NCBI RefSeq assembly: GCF_903166585.1
Contig: NZ_CAESCM010000002.1
Span: 1 to 64,000, forward strand
Reading direction: 5' to 3'
Length of the DNA: 64,000 nucleotides
From: Pedobacter ghigonis
Lineage (GTDB): Bacteria; Bacteroidota; Bacteroidia; Sphingobacteriales; Sphingobacteriaceae
Below, piece after piece: positions 18,117 through 26,808 of the stretch. The notes beneath the pieces are model-generated. The model was not told the DNA's origin. It saw only the letters and a program-made list of their open reading frames with translations, and did not search any database. Every line of letters starts with the position of its first letter. Positions within the stretch are counted from its first letter, which is position 1. Made by a program: the position numbers and the translations under genes.

Positions 18117-18620
18117 ATGCAAAATGAACTTAAAATAGAGCGGTTAAAAAATCAAAATTGTGAACAGGTTATTGGCTTAATTTTACCCATTCAGCAGATC
18201 GAGTTTAATGTGGATATTGATTTGGCGGCACAGCCTGATTTGTTAGATATTGAAACGAATTATGATGCTACAGGTGGAGCCTTTTGGGGAGCCTGGCTGG
18301 ATGGTGAGCTTATTGGTACCATTGCTTTAATTGCGGTACCCGAACACCATTCGGGAGCAATTAGAAAAATGTTTGTGAAAAAAGAATTCCGTGGTAAAGC
18401 ATTGGGGCTGGCGCAGGCCTTGTTAGAAACCCTCATTGCTTATAGCCTGGAGCACAACCTGAAAGAATTATACTTAGGCACTAAAGATATTTTACAGGCC
18501 GCATGCCGTTTTTACGAGCGCAATGGATTTGCACAAGTTGACATGGAAAAGCTACCTTCGTATTTCCCACGTATGGCTGTTGATAATGTTTTCTATAGCC
18601 TGGATTTAAAACCTGCTTAA
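18117..18620 (+). CDS. GNAT family N-acetyltransferase
   Basis: 167 residues with the GNAT fold. The acetyl-CoA binding motif A is KMFVKKEFRGKALGLAQALL (near residues 83-102), with a following LYLGTKDILQAACRFYERNGF segment (motif B). The acceptor is unknown. The MarR gene starts directly after the stop codon, so the two are coupled. A palindromic operator overlaps the promoter, suggesting that a small-molecule ligand of MarR controls this acetyltransferase, possibly a detoxification enzyme. Confidence 0.93.
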   Translation: MQNELKIERLKNQNCEQVIGLILPIQQIEFNVDIDLAAQPDLLDIETNYDATGGAFWGAWLDGELIGTIALIAVPEHHSGAIRKMFVKKEFRGKALGLAQALLETLIAYSLEHNLKELYLGTKDILQAACRFYERNGFAQVDMEKLPSYFPRMAVDNVFYSLDLKPA

Positions 18621-19118
18621 ATGGAACAAAATGTAATTGATACTTCGGGCTTATTGGCTATTTCTACCCGGTTACAGCGCTTGAGTGATCAAATCCGTAA
18701 GGATGGCTTATTAATTTATAAAGCCTTTGGCATCGATTTTCAGCCCAAATGGTTTCCGGTTTTATACACTTTATATAAAAAATCGACCATGACTGTGGTA
18801 ATGCTCTCAGAAGAAATCGGTTATGCACACCCATCTACCATTAGTTTATTAAAAGAGCTGGAGAAAGAAAAACTCATCCGCTCCAAAAAAGATAAAACAG
18901 ATACCCGCAAACGCCTGGTAGAGCTTACGGAAAAAGGGCAAACGTTGCTCTCAACTATGGAGCCGGTGTGGGAAGTTATTATTAAAGCTACAGCCGAAAT
19001 TACCAATACGCAAAATAACCTGATGGCGGCCATAAACGAAGTAGAGGCTGGCTTAAAGGAAAAAAGCTTTTTACAGCGGGCAGAAGTTTATATGAAAAAC
19101 GGTAGAAAGAACCATTAA
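18621..19118 (+). CDS. MarR family transcriptional regulator
   Basis: 165 residues with a MarR-type winged helix (MTVVMLSEEIGYAHPSTISL, KELEKEKLIRSKKDKTDTRK as recognition helix and wing) flanked by N- and C-terminal dimerisation helices. It starts at the base after the GNAT stop. The probable target is the perfect palindrome in its own operon promoter at 18073-18096. The ligand is unknown. Confidence 0.94.
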   Translation: MEQNVIDTSGLLAISTRLQRLSDQIRKDGLLIYKAFGIDFQPKWFPVLYTLYKKSTMTVVMLSEEIGYAHPSTISLLKELEKEKLIRSKKDKTDTRKRLVELTEKGQTLLSTMEPVWEVIIKATAEITNTQNNLMAAINEVEAGLKEKSFLQRAEVYMKNGRKNH

Positions 19119-19183
19119 ATGAATGATGGATTGAATGGGAGATGAGTGCGTGAATTTTGAACGAGGTTAATCAATCATTTTGT

Positions 19184-19191
19184 TATTTTTG
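19184..19191 (+). promoter_or_regulatory. TAnnTTTG box 5 nt before the nucleoid-associated gene
   Basis: TATTTTTG followed by CCGCT and then ATG. With the usual start about 4-6 nt after the box, the mRNA would be leaderless or nearly so. A TTTTG lies 24 nt upstream, slightly too far for an ideal -33 element. Confidence 0.6.
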
Positions 19192-19196
19192 CCGCT

Positions 19197-20255
19197 ATGA
19201 TTTCATTTTTCGAAGCTTCACTGAAGCAACTTTCCATCCATCATACAGGCAACAAACTGCTTGAAGAATATTACAAGCTTTCTGATGCACCCTTAAAAAT
19301 TGAGGATGAGGTGTTGGGCAATCTGTTGATGCAGTATTTTCTAAAGCCTTTCGAAAAGGTAAATGAGGTTTATCATTTTTACCATCCTAACGATAACCTG
19401 GAATTAAACGAAGTATTCCACTTTGTGCACGAAATTTTCGAAAACAATGAACTTTTTCATGAAGATTCGCAGCAGCTGGCAAAACATTTATATGATGTAG
19501 CCAATCACCCCAAAATTAAATCGGGCGAGTTATATGTGGCTTATTTTGAAAAGGTGCAGATTGAAGGTGAGCAGCTGGATGTAGTGGGAATATTTAAATC
19601 GGAGAACAAAGATACCTACCTGAAAGTTTACCCTGAACTGGATGGCTTTAATGTAAGTTATGAGCAGGAAGCCATTAGCATTAATAAACTGGATAAAGGT
19701 TGTTTGATTTTTAATGTTGAACGCGAACAGGGCTACAAAGTGGTGGTATTGGACCAGTCGAAAAGCAGCAACGACTCTGCCGTGTACTGGAAAGATGAAT
19801 TTTTGAAGCTGAAAATCCGTAACGATAGCTATAACCAAACCAATAATGTTTTGGGCGTATATAAAAACTTTGTAACCCAAAAGCTGGATGATGATTACGA
19901 AATCAGTAAGGCAGATAAAATTGATTTGTTAAACCGCTCGATGAAATATTTCAAGGAAAAAGAAACTTTTGACATTGAAGAATTCGGGAATGAGGTAATT
20001 GGTAATGCCGAAGGGATTGAGTCGTTTAAAAATTATAAGAAAAATTACGAAGAAGAGTACGAAAGCCCCATTGCCGATCATTTTGAAATTGCCGAATCGG
20101 CTGTGAAAAAACAGGCCCGTGCCTACAAAAGTGTATTAAAACTTGATAAAAACTTCCACATCTATATTCATGGCAATAAAGACATGATTGAAAAAGGTTA
20201 CGATGACGACAAATCAATGAACTTTTACAAGGTGTATTTCAGGGAAGAGGAGTAA
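19197..20255 (+). CDS. Nucleoid-associated protein (NdpA/YejK family)
   Basis: 352 residues resembling the 37-kDa nucleoid-associated protein family: an N-terminal ISFFEASLKQLSIHHTGNKL, a central ELYVAYFEKVQIEGEQLDVVGIFKSE block that is characteristic, and FNVEREQGYKVVVLDQ. The family binds DNA and is found in bacterial nucleoids; its exact role is unclear. No signal or membrane segment. It is monocistronic, starts immediately after a TAnnTTTG box, and faces the convergent DUF58 gene across a repeat-rich gap. Confidence 0.88.
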   Translation: MISFFEASLKQLSIHHTGNKLLEEYYKLSDAPLKIEDEVLGNLLMQYFLKPFEKVNEVYHFYHPNDNLELNEVFHFVHEIFENNELFHEDSQQLAKHLYDVANHPKIKSGELYVAYFEKVQIEGEQLDVVGIFKSENKDTYLKVYPELDGFNVSYEQEAISINKLDKGCLIFNVEREQGYKVVVLDQSKSSNDSAVYWKDEFLKLKIRNDSYNQTNNVLGVYKNFVTQKLDDDYEISKADKIDLLNRSMKYFKEKETFDIEEFGNEVIGNAEGIESFKNYKKNYEEEYESPIADHFEIAESAVKKQARAYKSVLKLDKNFHIYIHGNKDMIEKGYDDDKSMNFYKVYFREEE

Positions 20256-20424
20256 TTTTAGTTATGAGTCTGTAGTCTTTAGTGGGAGTCGTCTAGCGAT
20301 AGCCAGGTTCATGCTATCGGTTTGTGTCTCCACAGACCGAAATATTGTGATTTTAAGGATCATTGCTAATTTTTAGTTCTGAGTCCGTAGTCTTGAGCTC
20401 AGATTTAAGGATCTGAACCCAAGA
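20256..20424. repeat. Intergenic word-like inverted repeats
   Basis: The gap between convergent genes holds TAGTCTTTAGT / AGACTAAAT style arms, a GATAGC...GCTATC hairpin (about 20297-20318), GAGTCTGTAGTC and GAGTCCGTAGTC near-copies, and GTCTCCACAGACCG. No reading frame is seen. It probably acts as a transcription end for both genes. Confidence 0.55.
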
Positions 20425-21771
20425 CTAAATCCTCTGCTGTGCTTTTAATGCCAGGTATTGGTTAATTACGTTTACCGTTAATTTTTGTGGTGGGGTAAGG
20501 ATGGCTAAGATCCCGTGAGTATTCAGTTCTTTAACCATGAGTTTTTTCTCGTAGATAAACTTTTCCGCAATGGTTTTATGGTAAATGCCTTCAACATCTT
20601 TGGCTGGTTCGCTGCTTAAGGCCTTTAATTCGGTATTTTCAAAAAACACGACCACCAGTAAGTGATATTTAGAAATCCGCTTTAAATAGGGGAGTTGCCT
20701 TTGTAAGGCCGATAAGCTTTCGAAATTGGTGAAAAATACCAATAACCCGCGCTGTTTTACCACCGAACGTACAGTTGCGTATAAAGCTTCGAGATTACTT
20801 TCTAGATACCTGGTTTTTTCTTTGTAGAGCACGTTCATAATGGTGCCTAGCTGCGCCGATTTCCGGTCGGCAGGCACAACAGCACCAATACTTTCTGATA
20901 CAGTAATTAACCCCGCCTTATCTTCTTTAAGCATGGCCACTTTAGCCAGGGCAACAGTAGCATTGATGGCATAATCGAGCAGGCTTAAACCCTCAAAAGG
21001 CATTTTCATTACGCGCGATTTATCTATAATGCAGTAAATATTCTGCGATCGCTCATCGGTGTAGGTATTCACCATCAGACTGCTTTTCCGTGCTGTAGCT
21101 TTCCAGTTAATGGTGCGGATGTCATCGCCACCAACATAGTTTTTAATCTGATCGAATTCGCTGCTATGGCCAACCTTTCTGATCTTTTTAATACCGAAAG
21201 CTGTTAAGTGATGCGAAATAGCCATGAGTTCGTACTGTCCCAGATTAATAAAAGAGGGGTAAACAGGTAAAACTTTGGCACCATCAAAATTGTACCTGCG
21301 ACTGATTAGACCCAGCGGCGAACTAATATATGCTCTGATAAAACCAAAATTATATTCACCACGCTTGGTTGGCCGCAAATTATAGTGGATCGATTTAATC
21401 TCAGCCGGTTTAATATGCAATCTGAAATCTTTATCCCGCAGTTGAAACTGAAAAGGAACTTCGTCAATTACCCTTGCGTTTACACCAAAACCATAACGGT
21501 TTCTGATTTCTATCTGTATCGGATTTTCGTCGCCATTACTTAACCGTTTCGAGGTAAATCTTTTGGCTTCAATACCCTCGTTTACGCGGTAGAGGATAAA
21601 AACATCAATCAAAAAGAGTATCAGCAATACGCCTGTGGCTATCTCGGGTATGTCGCCCAGCCAGGCGAAAAAGAATTTCAGCAAAAAAAGCACAACACAA
21701 AACCCAAGGGCCGTAAAAAGGCGGTCGGTTAGGAATAAATTGATGTAATATTGCTGAAAGAATTTTTTCAA
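20425..21771 (-). CDS. DUF58 domain-containing protein
   Basis: 448 residues starting at TTG 21771 (MKKFFQQYYINLF). Two membrane segments lie near 16-52, followed by an extracytoplasmic beta domain and the DUF58 core: SSEFDQIKNYVGGDDIRTIN then WKATARKSSLMVN (about 200-232) and the vWA-like IYCIIDKSRVM with a MIDAS-like Asp. DUF58 proteins are regularly encoded with MoxR ATPases, and the MoxR gene lies 164 bp upstream on the same strand. The gap holds a repeat, so it may have separate expression. Confidence 0.92.
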   Translation of the reverse strand: MKKFFQQYYINLFLTDRLFTALGFCVVLFLLKFFFAWLGDIPEIATGVLLILFLIDVFILYRVNEGIEAKRFTSKRLSNGDENPIQIEIRNRYGFGVNARVIDEVPFQFQLRDKDFRLHIKPAEIKSIHYNLRPTKRGEYNFGFIRAYISSPLGLISRRYNFDGAKVLPVYPSFINLGQYELMAISHHLTAFGIKKIRKVGHSSEFDQIKNYVGGDDIRTINWKATARKSSLMVNTYTDERSQNIYCIIDKSRVMKMPFEGLSLLDYAINATVALAKVAMLKEDKAGLITVSESIGAVVPADRKSAQLGTIMNVLYKEKTRYLESNLEALYATVRSVVKQRGLLVFFTNFESLSALQRQLPYLKRISKYHLLVVVFFENTELKALSSEPAKDVEGIYHKTIAEKFIYEKKLMVKELNTHGILAILTPPQKLTVNVINQYLALKAQQRI

Positions 21772-21900
21772 GGTTGTTTAATCGGTTAATTATTGAAACT
21801 GGTTAATTTCTGAAGAGGTTGAATTGTTTTATTGCTAAATTGTTGGTATTTGGTTAACTGTTCAAACTGGTTAATCGGTTAATTGCTCTTGAAAATTACC
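21772..21900 (-). repeat. GTTAACCA-type intergenic repeat upstream of the DUF58 gene
   Basis: Reading the minus strand, this gap carries TTGAACAGTTAACCA and CCAACAATTTAGCAATAAAA, both also found in the 100-bp tandem repeat at 35246-35466. In both places the element lies directly upstream of a gene and in the same orientation as that gene. Confidence 0.75.
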
Positions 21901-21935
21901 AACTTTGAACCGCAAACTGATAACTGCAAAGCTGA

Positions 21936-22913
21936 CTACCTCGGTACTTCAATTTTTTTAATAATCTGGTTTACAATATCGCTGGTGGTTAAACCTTCCA
22001 TTTCTTTTTCGGGCGATAACAATATGCGGTGTGCCAATACCGGTCCTGCAACGGCTATAATATCATCTGGAGTTACAAAATCTCGGTCCTGAATAGCAGC
22101 AAAGGCTTTGGCGCTATGTACAATTGCCAGCGATGCGCGTGGCGAAGCGCCCAGGTAAAGCGATGGACTATTGCGTGTTTCGTGCACAATTTTGGCAATA
22201 AACTCCAGTAATTTAGGCTCAACAAATAAATTGCGGATAATAGCCCTGGCCTCCTGGATCTGCGCTACAGATAGTACGGGCTTCACATCGTTTAGTAAAG
22301 TTTTATTTACCAGTGTGTGCTGTGCCGTTAATATGGCGGTTTCCTCTTCTAGCGAAGGATACTTTACTTCTATTTTGAAGAGAAAACGGTCTAGCTGTGC
22401 CTCCGGTAAGCGGTAGGTACCTTCCTGTTCAATCGGGTTTTGAGTAGCCAGCACCATAAAAGGCTCATCCATTAAATAAGTTTCGCTATCAATGGTTACC
22501 TGGCGTTCTTCCATTACCTCGAACAAAGCAGATTGGGTTTTGGCAGGGGCACGGTTAATCTCATCAACCAGGATAATATTACCGAAAATAGGCCCTTTCC
22601 TGAATTCGAAATCGCCGGTTTTGGTATTGAAAATGGGTGTACCCAAAACATCAGAAGGCATTAAATCGGGCGTGAACTGTACCCGCGAAAATTGCGCAGC
22701 GATTGATTTGGCCAGTAATTTGGCGCTAAGTGTTTTGGCCACGCCGGGTACACCTTCTATTAAAATATGTCCATCGGCAAGCAAACCGACAATTAAGAAA
22801 TCAATAACCTGTTTTTGTCCGATAATGATATTTCCAAGTACGTTTCTGATCTGGTTTACCGCTTCATTTAATGCGCTTAAATCTGTACGTGGGTTAAACT
22901 GTTCTTGTTCCAT
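21936..22913 (-). CDS. MoxR family AAA+ ATPase
   Basis: 325 residues. Walker A GVPGVAKT at 54-61, Walker B NIILVDEINRAPAKTQSALF, and the family stretches EVMEERQVT, FMVLATQNPIEQEGTYRLPEAQLDRF and GASPRASLAI are all intact. MoxR ATPases act as chaperone-like remodelers for proteins containing vWA domains. The start at 22913 lies 20 bp inside the upstream DUF4350 gene, so the genes are coupled. Downstream DUF58 is the expected partner. Confidence 0.96.
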   Translation of the reverse strand: MEQEQFNPRTDLSALNEAVNQIRNVLGNIIIGQKQVIDFLIVGLLADGHILIEGVPGVAKTLSAKLLAKSIAAQFSRVQFTPDLMPSDVLGTPIFNTKTGDFEFRKGPIFGNIILVDEINRAPAKTQSALFEVMEERQVTIDSETYLMDEPFMVLATQNPIEQEGTYRLPEAQLDRFLFKIEVKYPSLEEETAILTAQHTLVNKTLLNDVKPVLSVAQIQEARAIIRNLFVEPKLLEFIAKIVHETRNSPSLYLGASPRASLAIVHSAKAFAAIQDRDFVTPDDIIAVAGPVLAHRILLSPEKEMEGLTTSDIVNQIIKKIEVPR

Positions 22914-24084
22914 TGCTATGCGTATATTTATAAAACTGTTCTATGCTTTCATTTAAGCCAATCAAATCGTTGTCGCTTAAATAGTTTATTTGGGGTATCT
23001 GAATAAAATACCGGGTTAATGTTTTAGCCAAAGCCTCATTGATACCGGTTTTATCAATTAATAACTGCGTAAAGTCCTGATCAATTTCTGTTGTTTTAAT
23101 GAAATACCTGCTGCGGAGGTACTCCATAAAATAATTGATTTTTTTCAGTGCGATATCATGGTTATTGCGCTCCTGGTAATATACACTGCCAACTACATAG
23201 GTAAATGCCAGCGACGAATTTGTGTTTGGATCGGCCAGTGGGATAATCCTTTGCCTGCGTTTAACTTCAAAAAGCACAAAAATGAGCAGGCTGAAGATAG
23301 CCAGGTAATAAGCAAATTTTAGTTCGGGATGCTTAAAAAACACCCTTAAAATATCAGTTGATGTGTTTTTTTGCCCTGTAAAATACTCATCGAAAATGAG
23401 GGTTTTATTGCCTTGTAAATAACTCAGCGTTTTGGCCGCATATTCGGCACCATACTTATTAAGCAGGTTAAAATTGGTATAAAAACCAGGCTCGGCAATT
23501 AGATACAGAAAACCTTTACCATAAGGATAACGGATAAAATTTGGCTTACCGTTGCCGTTTACGCCCAAAACGGTTGCTTTGGTAGAATCGGTTTGGCTAA
23601 AAAACTGCGCACCAATACCTCTTTCGAAACCATAGCTCGCATCTGTTTTGAAGTTGGGGTTCGTAAAGTTTAGTGTATTGCCTGCGGCATTTAAGGAAGT
23701 GCCTGTTTTTAACTTCAGTTCCTTTTCCATTTTGCCAAAATCATAACTGGCAATAAAAACATCATTGCCGGTTTGCATGTATTTAATGAGTTCGGCTAAA
23801 TCGTACTTGCTGATGTCTACCTGCTGGGCTACAATTAAATAAGCTGTTTTGTTAAAATGCTTCGATTTTAGCGTATTGTAAACGGCCAGCTGCGAGGTTT
23901 TAACAGCGGCGTTGGGTAAAATGTCTTTTATCTGGTTGAATAAAATATAGGTACCATAGGGTATTTTATCCTTTGCTGCATAGGTTGGTGCCCAATTGGT
24001 TGGGGTAGGTTTGTTGTATTGTGCAACCAGATAAGCCACAATTAAAATGCAGCCGATTATTAAATATGCTTTATATCCTTTCAT
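22894..24084 (-). CDS. DUF4350 domain-containing membrane protein
   Basis: 396 residues with membrane segments near 5-22 and 262-280. The periplasmic part between them is a DUF4350-type domain (YGTYILFNQIKDILPNAAVK, then LIKYMQTGNDVFIASYDFGKM), and the cytoplasmic C-terminal part is mostly helical (YYQERNNHDIALKKINYFMEYL). DUF4350 proteins occur in MoxR-DUF58-DUF4129 clusters. The start overlaps the end of the DUF4129 gene by 4 bp. Function unknown. Confidence 0.88.
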   Translation of the reverse strand: MKGYKAYLIIGCILIVAYLVAQYNKPTPTNWAPTYAAKDKIPYGTYILFNQIKDILPNAAVKTSQLAVYNTLKSKHFNKTAYLIVAQQVDISKYDLAELIKYMQTGNDVFIASYDFGKMEKELKLKTGTSLNAAGNTLNFTNPNFKTDASYGFERGIGAQFFSQTDSTKATVLGVNGNGKPNFIRYPYGKGFLYLIAEPGFYTNFNLLNKYGAEYAAKTLSYLQGNKTLIFDEYFTGQKNTSTDILRVFFKHPELKFAYYLAIFSLLIFVLFEVKRRQRIIPLADPNTNSSLAFTYVVGSVYYQERNNHDIALKKINYFMEYLRSRYFIKTTEIDQDFTQLLIDKTGINEALAKTLTRYFIQIPQINYLSDNDLIGLNESIEQFYKYTHSNGTRTV

Positions 24085-24812
24085 CTAATCTGGCTGTTAA
24101 AGTGATTAAATGATTGGTTAATCGGTTCGAACCGTGTAGCATCGATCGGGAAATCGCCATACCAGATATAATCGAACTGAAGGGTAAGTTTACCAAAATC
24201 GTTTTTCAGCGTTGGCTCACGCAGCTCGGTTAAATAATGATAATTTGTTTTTTCGGGTTGCCACTGGATCAGTTCGGCATCGCTCAGTTTTTTTAAAGCC
24301 CTTAAATACAAAAGCCTTACTGCCAGGCGGAATTTTCCTTCCGCAATTAAACGCTGCAATTCCTGCTCATAGTCAATTTCGTGGATGTTCTCGGTCAAAA
24401 CATCGTAAGGCAGGATAGTTTCTTTGGATTTCCGGCTGAATATATTTTCCGAACCGATTAACTTAAGCACAATGAGTATCACCACGCTAACACCCAGGCC
24501 AATAAAGATATACCGCGAAATGGGATTAGCCGCTGCACCCTGAAATAAATCGCCTACCATGCGCCAAAACTCCAGCCAAAACCTGTCCCACAGCGAGAGT
24601 TGTTGCTGACCAATTTCATCGTACTGAAATTCTTTTTGTGCTTTATATTTGCTTATCGCTTCTTTGTCGAATTTTGCCGGTGTAACGTTGCTATTGGTAT
24701 CAATGCGCACAATCGTATTACCAGGTTTAGGTTTTACAGCCTGAGCATTGCTTATTACCGGAGTAAAGAACAAGAGGAATATGAGAATGTTTCTGATTAA
24801 AGCGCGGTGCAT
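24081..24812 (-). CDS. DUF4129 domain-containing membrane protein
   Basis: 243 residues with a signal peptide (about 1-24), a periplasmic region, one membrane segment (about 103-121) and a cytoplasmic DUF4129 domain (KFRLAVRLLYLRALKKLSDA, then WQPEKTNYHYLTEL). The domain is also found at the C-terminus of transglutaminase-like proteins. It lies 3 bp after the next membrane protein gene and overlaps DUF4350 by 4 bp, so it belongs to the same operon. Confidence 0.88.
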   Translation of the reverse strand: MHRALIRNILIFLLFFTPVISNAQAVKPKPGNTIVRIDTNSNVTPAKFDKEAISKYKAQKEFQYDEIGQQQLSLWDRFWLEFWRMVGDLFQGAAANPISRYIFIGLGVSVVILIVLKLIGSENIFSRKSKETILPYDVLTENIHEIDYEQELQRLIAEGKFRLAVRLLYLRALKKLSDAELIQWQPEKTNYHYLTELREPTLKNDFGKLTLQFDYIWYGDFPIDATRFEPINQSFNHFNSQIR

Positions 24813-24815
24813 CTG

Positions 24816-25700
24816 CTAATATTCTTCTGGTCTGGTATCAATTGGTTTTTCGTTGTTGCCAAAATTCGAAATGCGTTCCATTAAACCTGTATTTTCCTTT
24901 TGCTCAACCAAGCTGAAATAAACCAGTGCAATGGTAATAACCGGGATAATGGTAAATACCTGGCAAAGCGATTGAAGTACTGTAGTTATCATCATTAGGG
25001 TTACATTCATCCGTGGGGTTTTGCTCGAAAACATGGTTACCATATTGAGCAGGCTGGTTGGCAGTACAATCATACTCATACAGGCTGAAACAATAATCCA
25101 CACCACAAGCAATGTACCAAAGGTTACCCAGAAATTATCTTTAATAATTTTGAAGCTCCTGCTAAAAGAATAACCCAGCGATCCGTTTTCTAATACCATA
25201 ATCGGGAACATCATGGCCACAAAAGGTGCAAGCCAAAAACCTGGTACCAGGCAGAATATAAACGCAACCACAAGCATTAAAATGAGTAATATGGAGCTAC
25301 CGAAAACCCGGAAGAAGTAGTATTTAAAATAACCCCAAACTTCATCAGTAGTAGGTGGTTGGTTGCCCTTGCGTACATATAGCGCTATATAAGAAAGTAC
25401 AGCAACCGTCATACTCGAATAACTGGCCATAGAGAACAGTAACGATAAAAAATATTCAATACCATAAATAGATCCGATACCCAAGCCTTTTCCATATCTG
25501 TTACCAATACCTGTATTTATTATATTAACCGTTTTATATTGTTGCATCAGCATAGTGGCCATGCTGGCCAAAACAAACAGCCCGCAAAAAGTAAAGTAGG
25601 TTTTAATTAGCGGCTTAAAATTTTGTCGTATAAAGGTGAAGGAGTCGTTAATAACCTGTCCGAAATCTCTTCTTTTCTTAAATTCTAATTGGTTTACCAT
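24816..25700 (-). CDS. Polytopic membrane protein of the MoxR cluster
   Basis: 294 residues from ATG 25700 (MVNQLEFKKRRDFGQVINDSF). An in-frame ATG at 25796 would add 32 residues overlapping the SpoIIM gene and is disfavoured. About six membrane segments (near 32-52, 80-105, 140-165, 170-185, 205-230, 250-275). It resembles glycerophosphodiester phosphodiesterase membrane-domain proteins (GSLGYSFSRSFKIIKDNFWV), a type often beside SpoIIM and RDD genes. No catalytic motif. Confidence 0.8.
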   Translation of the reverse strand: MVNQLEFKKRRDFGQVINDSFTFIRQNFKPLIKTYFTFCGLFVLASMATMLMQQYKTVNIINTGIGNRYGKGLGIGSIYGIEYFLSLLFSMASYSSMTVAVLSYIALYVRKGNQPPTTDEVWGYFKYYFFRVFGSSILLILMLVVAFIFCLVPGFWLAPFVAMMFPIMVLENGSLGYSFSRSFKIIKDNFWVTFGTLLVVWIIVSACMSMIVLPTSLLNMVTMFSSKTPRMNVTLMMITTVLQSLCQVFTIIPVITIALVYFSLVEQKENTGLMERISNFGNNEKPIDTRPEEY

Positions 25701-25701
25701 T

Positions 25702-26655
25702 TTAATTACTTTCGGGTTGTTGGAGCTTAATTTTAGCGGGATAAATGAATACGTACCAGACGATAAAGGCTGCCGATGATAACAGGATGCAGGCACTTAA
25801 TACAAGCGGCATTTCGGTATGGCGGGTAACAAAACTTTCGAAAAAAGCAGCTACAATAAAGATGGGGATCAAACCGATTACGATTTTTAAACCATCTTTT
25901 GCTCCTCTCCAAACCGATACCTTGCGCGAATAGGTTTTGGGGAACAATAAGCTGTTACCTAAAATAATACCGGCAGCACCTGCCAGCACAATGGCCGATA
26001 TTTCGAGCGTTCCATGAATCCAGATTACCATTACAGATTGAAAACCGAGGCCTTTGCTGAAAAAGAAGTATTGAAAAGAGCCGAGCATCACCCCGTTGCG
26101 GAAAATAGAAACAATAGCGCCGAAAGAAAAAAGGATGCCTAAAACAAAGGTATAGAGGGCAACGTAAATGTTATTGATGCCGATCTGAAAGAACATCATA
26201 AACTCGTTCTGTTGCTTATATACGCCAAAAGGATCGCCTTTGGCAATGTTCTCGTTGGTCATATTTACGTAGCCATCGCCCATAATCAGGCGTACAAAAG
26301 TATCGTCGTATTTTGCTGATAGGGCACCAATGGCACAAGAGATGATAAAAAATGCAAATGCATACCAAATCTGTTTTTTATACTGAAAGAATACCAGTGG
26401 AAGCTCAGTTTTCCAGAACTGGATAAACCGGTTAGTTTTCTCCTTTTTGTTTTTGTAAACCGACTGATGTAATTTGGAAGCCAGCCCGTTTAAATAGGCT
26501 GTTGTTTTCGAGTTGGGGTAAAATGTTTTGGCATAAGCCAGGTCGTTGGTAATTTCGATAAACTGGTTGGCCACCTCATCAGGATTGGCCTGTTGCATGG
26601 AATCGTAATGTTGCCACTTCTCCGAATGCTGTTTAACAAATAATGCTTCTCTCAT
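25702..26655 (-). CDS. Stage II sporulation protein M (SpoIIM) family membrane protein
   Basis: 317 residues: a cytoplasmic N-terminal helical part (REALFVKQHSEKWQHYDSMQ) and five or six membrane segments with the family phrases NNIYVALYTFVLGILFSFGA, SKGLGFQSVMVIWIHGTLEI and GIILGNSLLFPKTYSR. This is a non-sporulating organism; SpoIIM-family proteins in Bacteroidota accompany RDD and MoxR genes. It heads the minus-strand operon; the RDD gene is divergent 153 bp away. Confidence 0.92.
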   Translation of the reverse strand: MREALFVKQHSEKWQHYDSMQQANPDEVANQFIEITNDLAYAKTFYPNSKTTAYLNGLASKLHQSVYKNKKEKTNRFIQFWKTELPLVFFQYKKQIWYAFAFFIISCAIGALSAKYDDTFVRLIMGDGYVNMTNENIAKGDPFGVYKQQNEFMMFFQIGINNIYVALYTFVLGILFSFGAIVSIFRNGVMLGSFQYFFFSKGLGFQSVMVIWIHGTLEISAIVLAGAAGIILGNSLLFPKTYSRKVSVWRGAKDGLKIVIGLIPIFIVAAFFESFVTRHTEMPLVLSACILLSSAAFIVWYVFIYPAKIKLQQPESN

Positions 26656-26797
26656 GTTAAGGCGTTACCAAATCTTGGGTTAAAATAGTTAATTTTTTAT
26701 GTATAAAGAATCAATAAGGTAAAATGACAGCAAAATATGAGAAATGTTTAGTTAAAAAATTAGCAGTTGATATACAGCGATTATCCTTAAAAAAAAT

Positions 26798-26805
26798 TAT
26801 GTTTG
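26798..26805 (+). promoter_or_regulatory. TAnnTTTG box 3 nt before the RDD gene
   Basis: TATGTTTG followed by AAT and ATG at 26809. The box overlaps an alternative in-frame TTG at 26803, which therefore is unlikely to be the start. Expected transcript is leaderless. Confidence 0.55.
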
Positions 26806-26808
26806 AAT

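Noticed and set aside
25702..26655. Sporulation gene
   Set aside because: SpoIIM-family membrane proteins occur widely outside spore formers; the context is a MoxR/RDD cluster.
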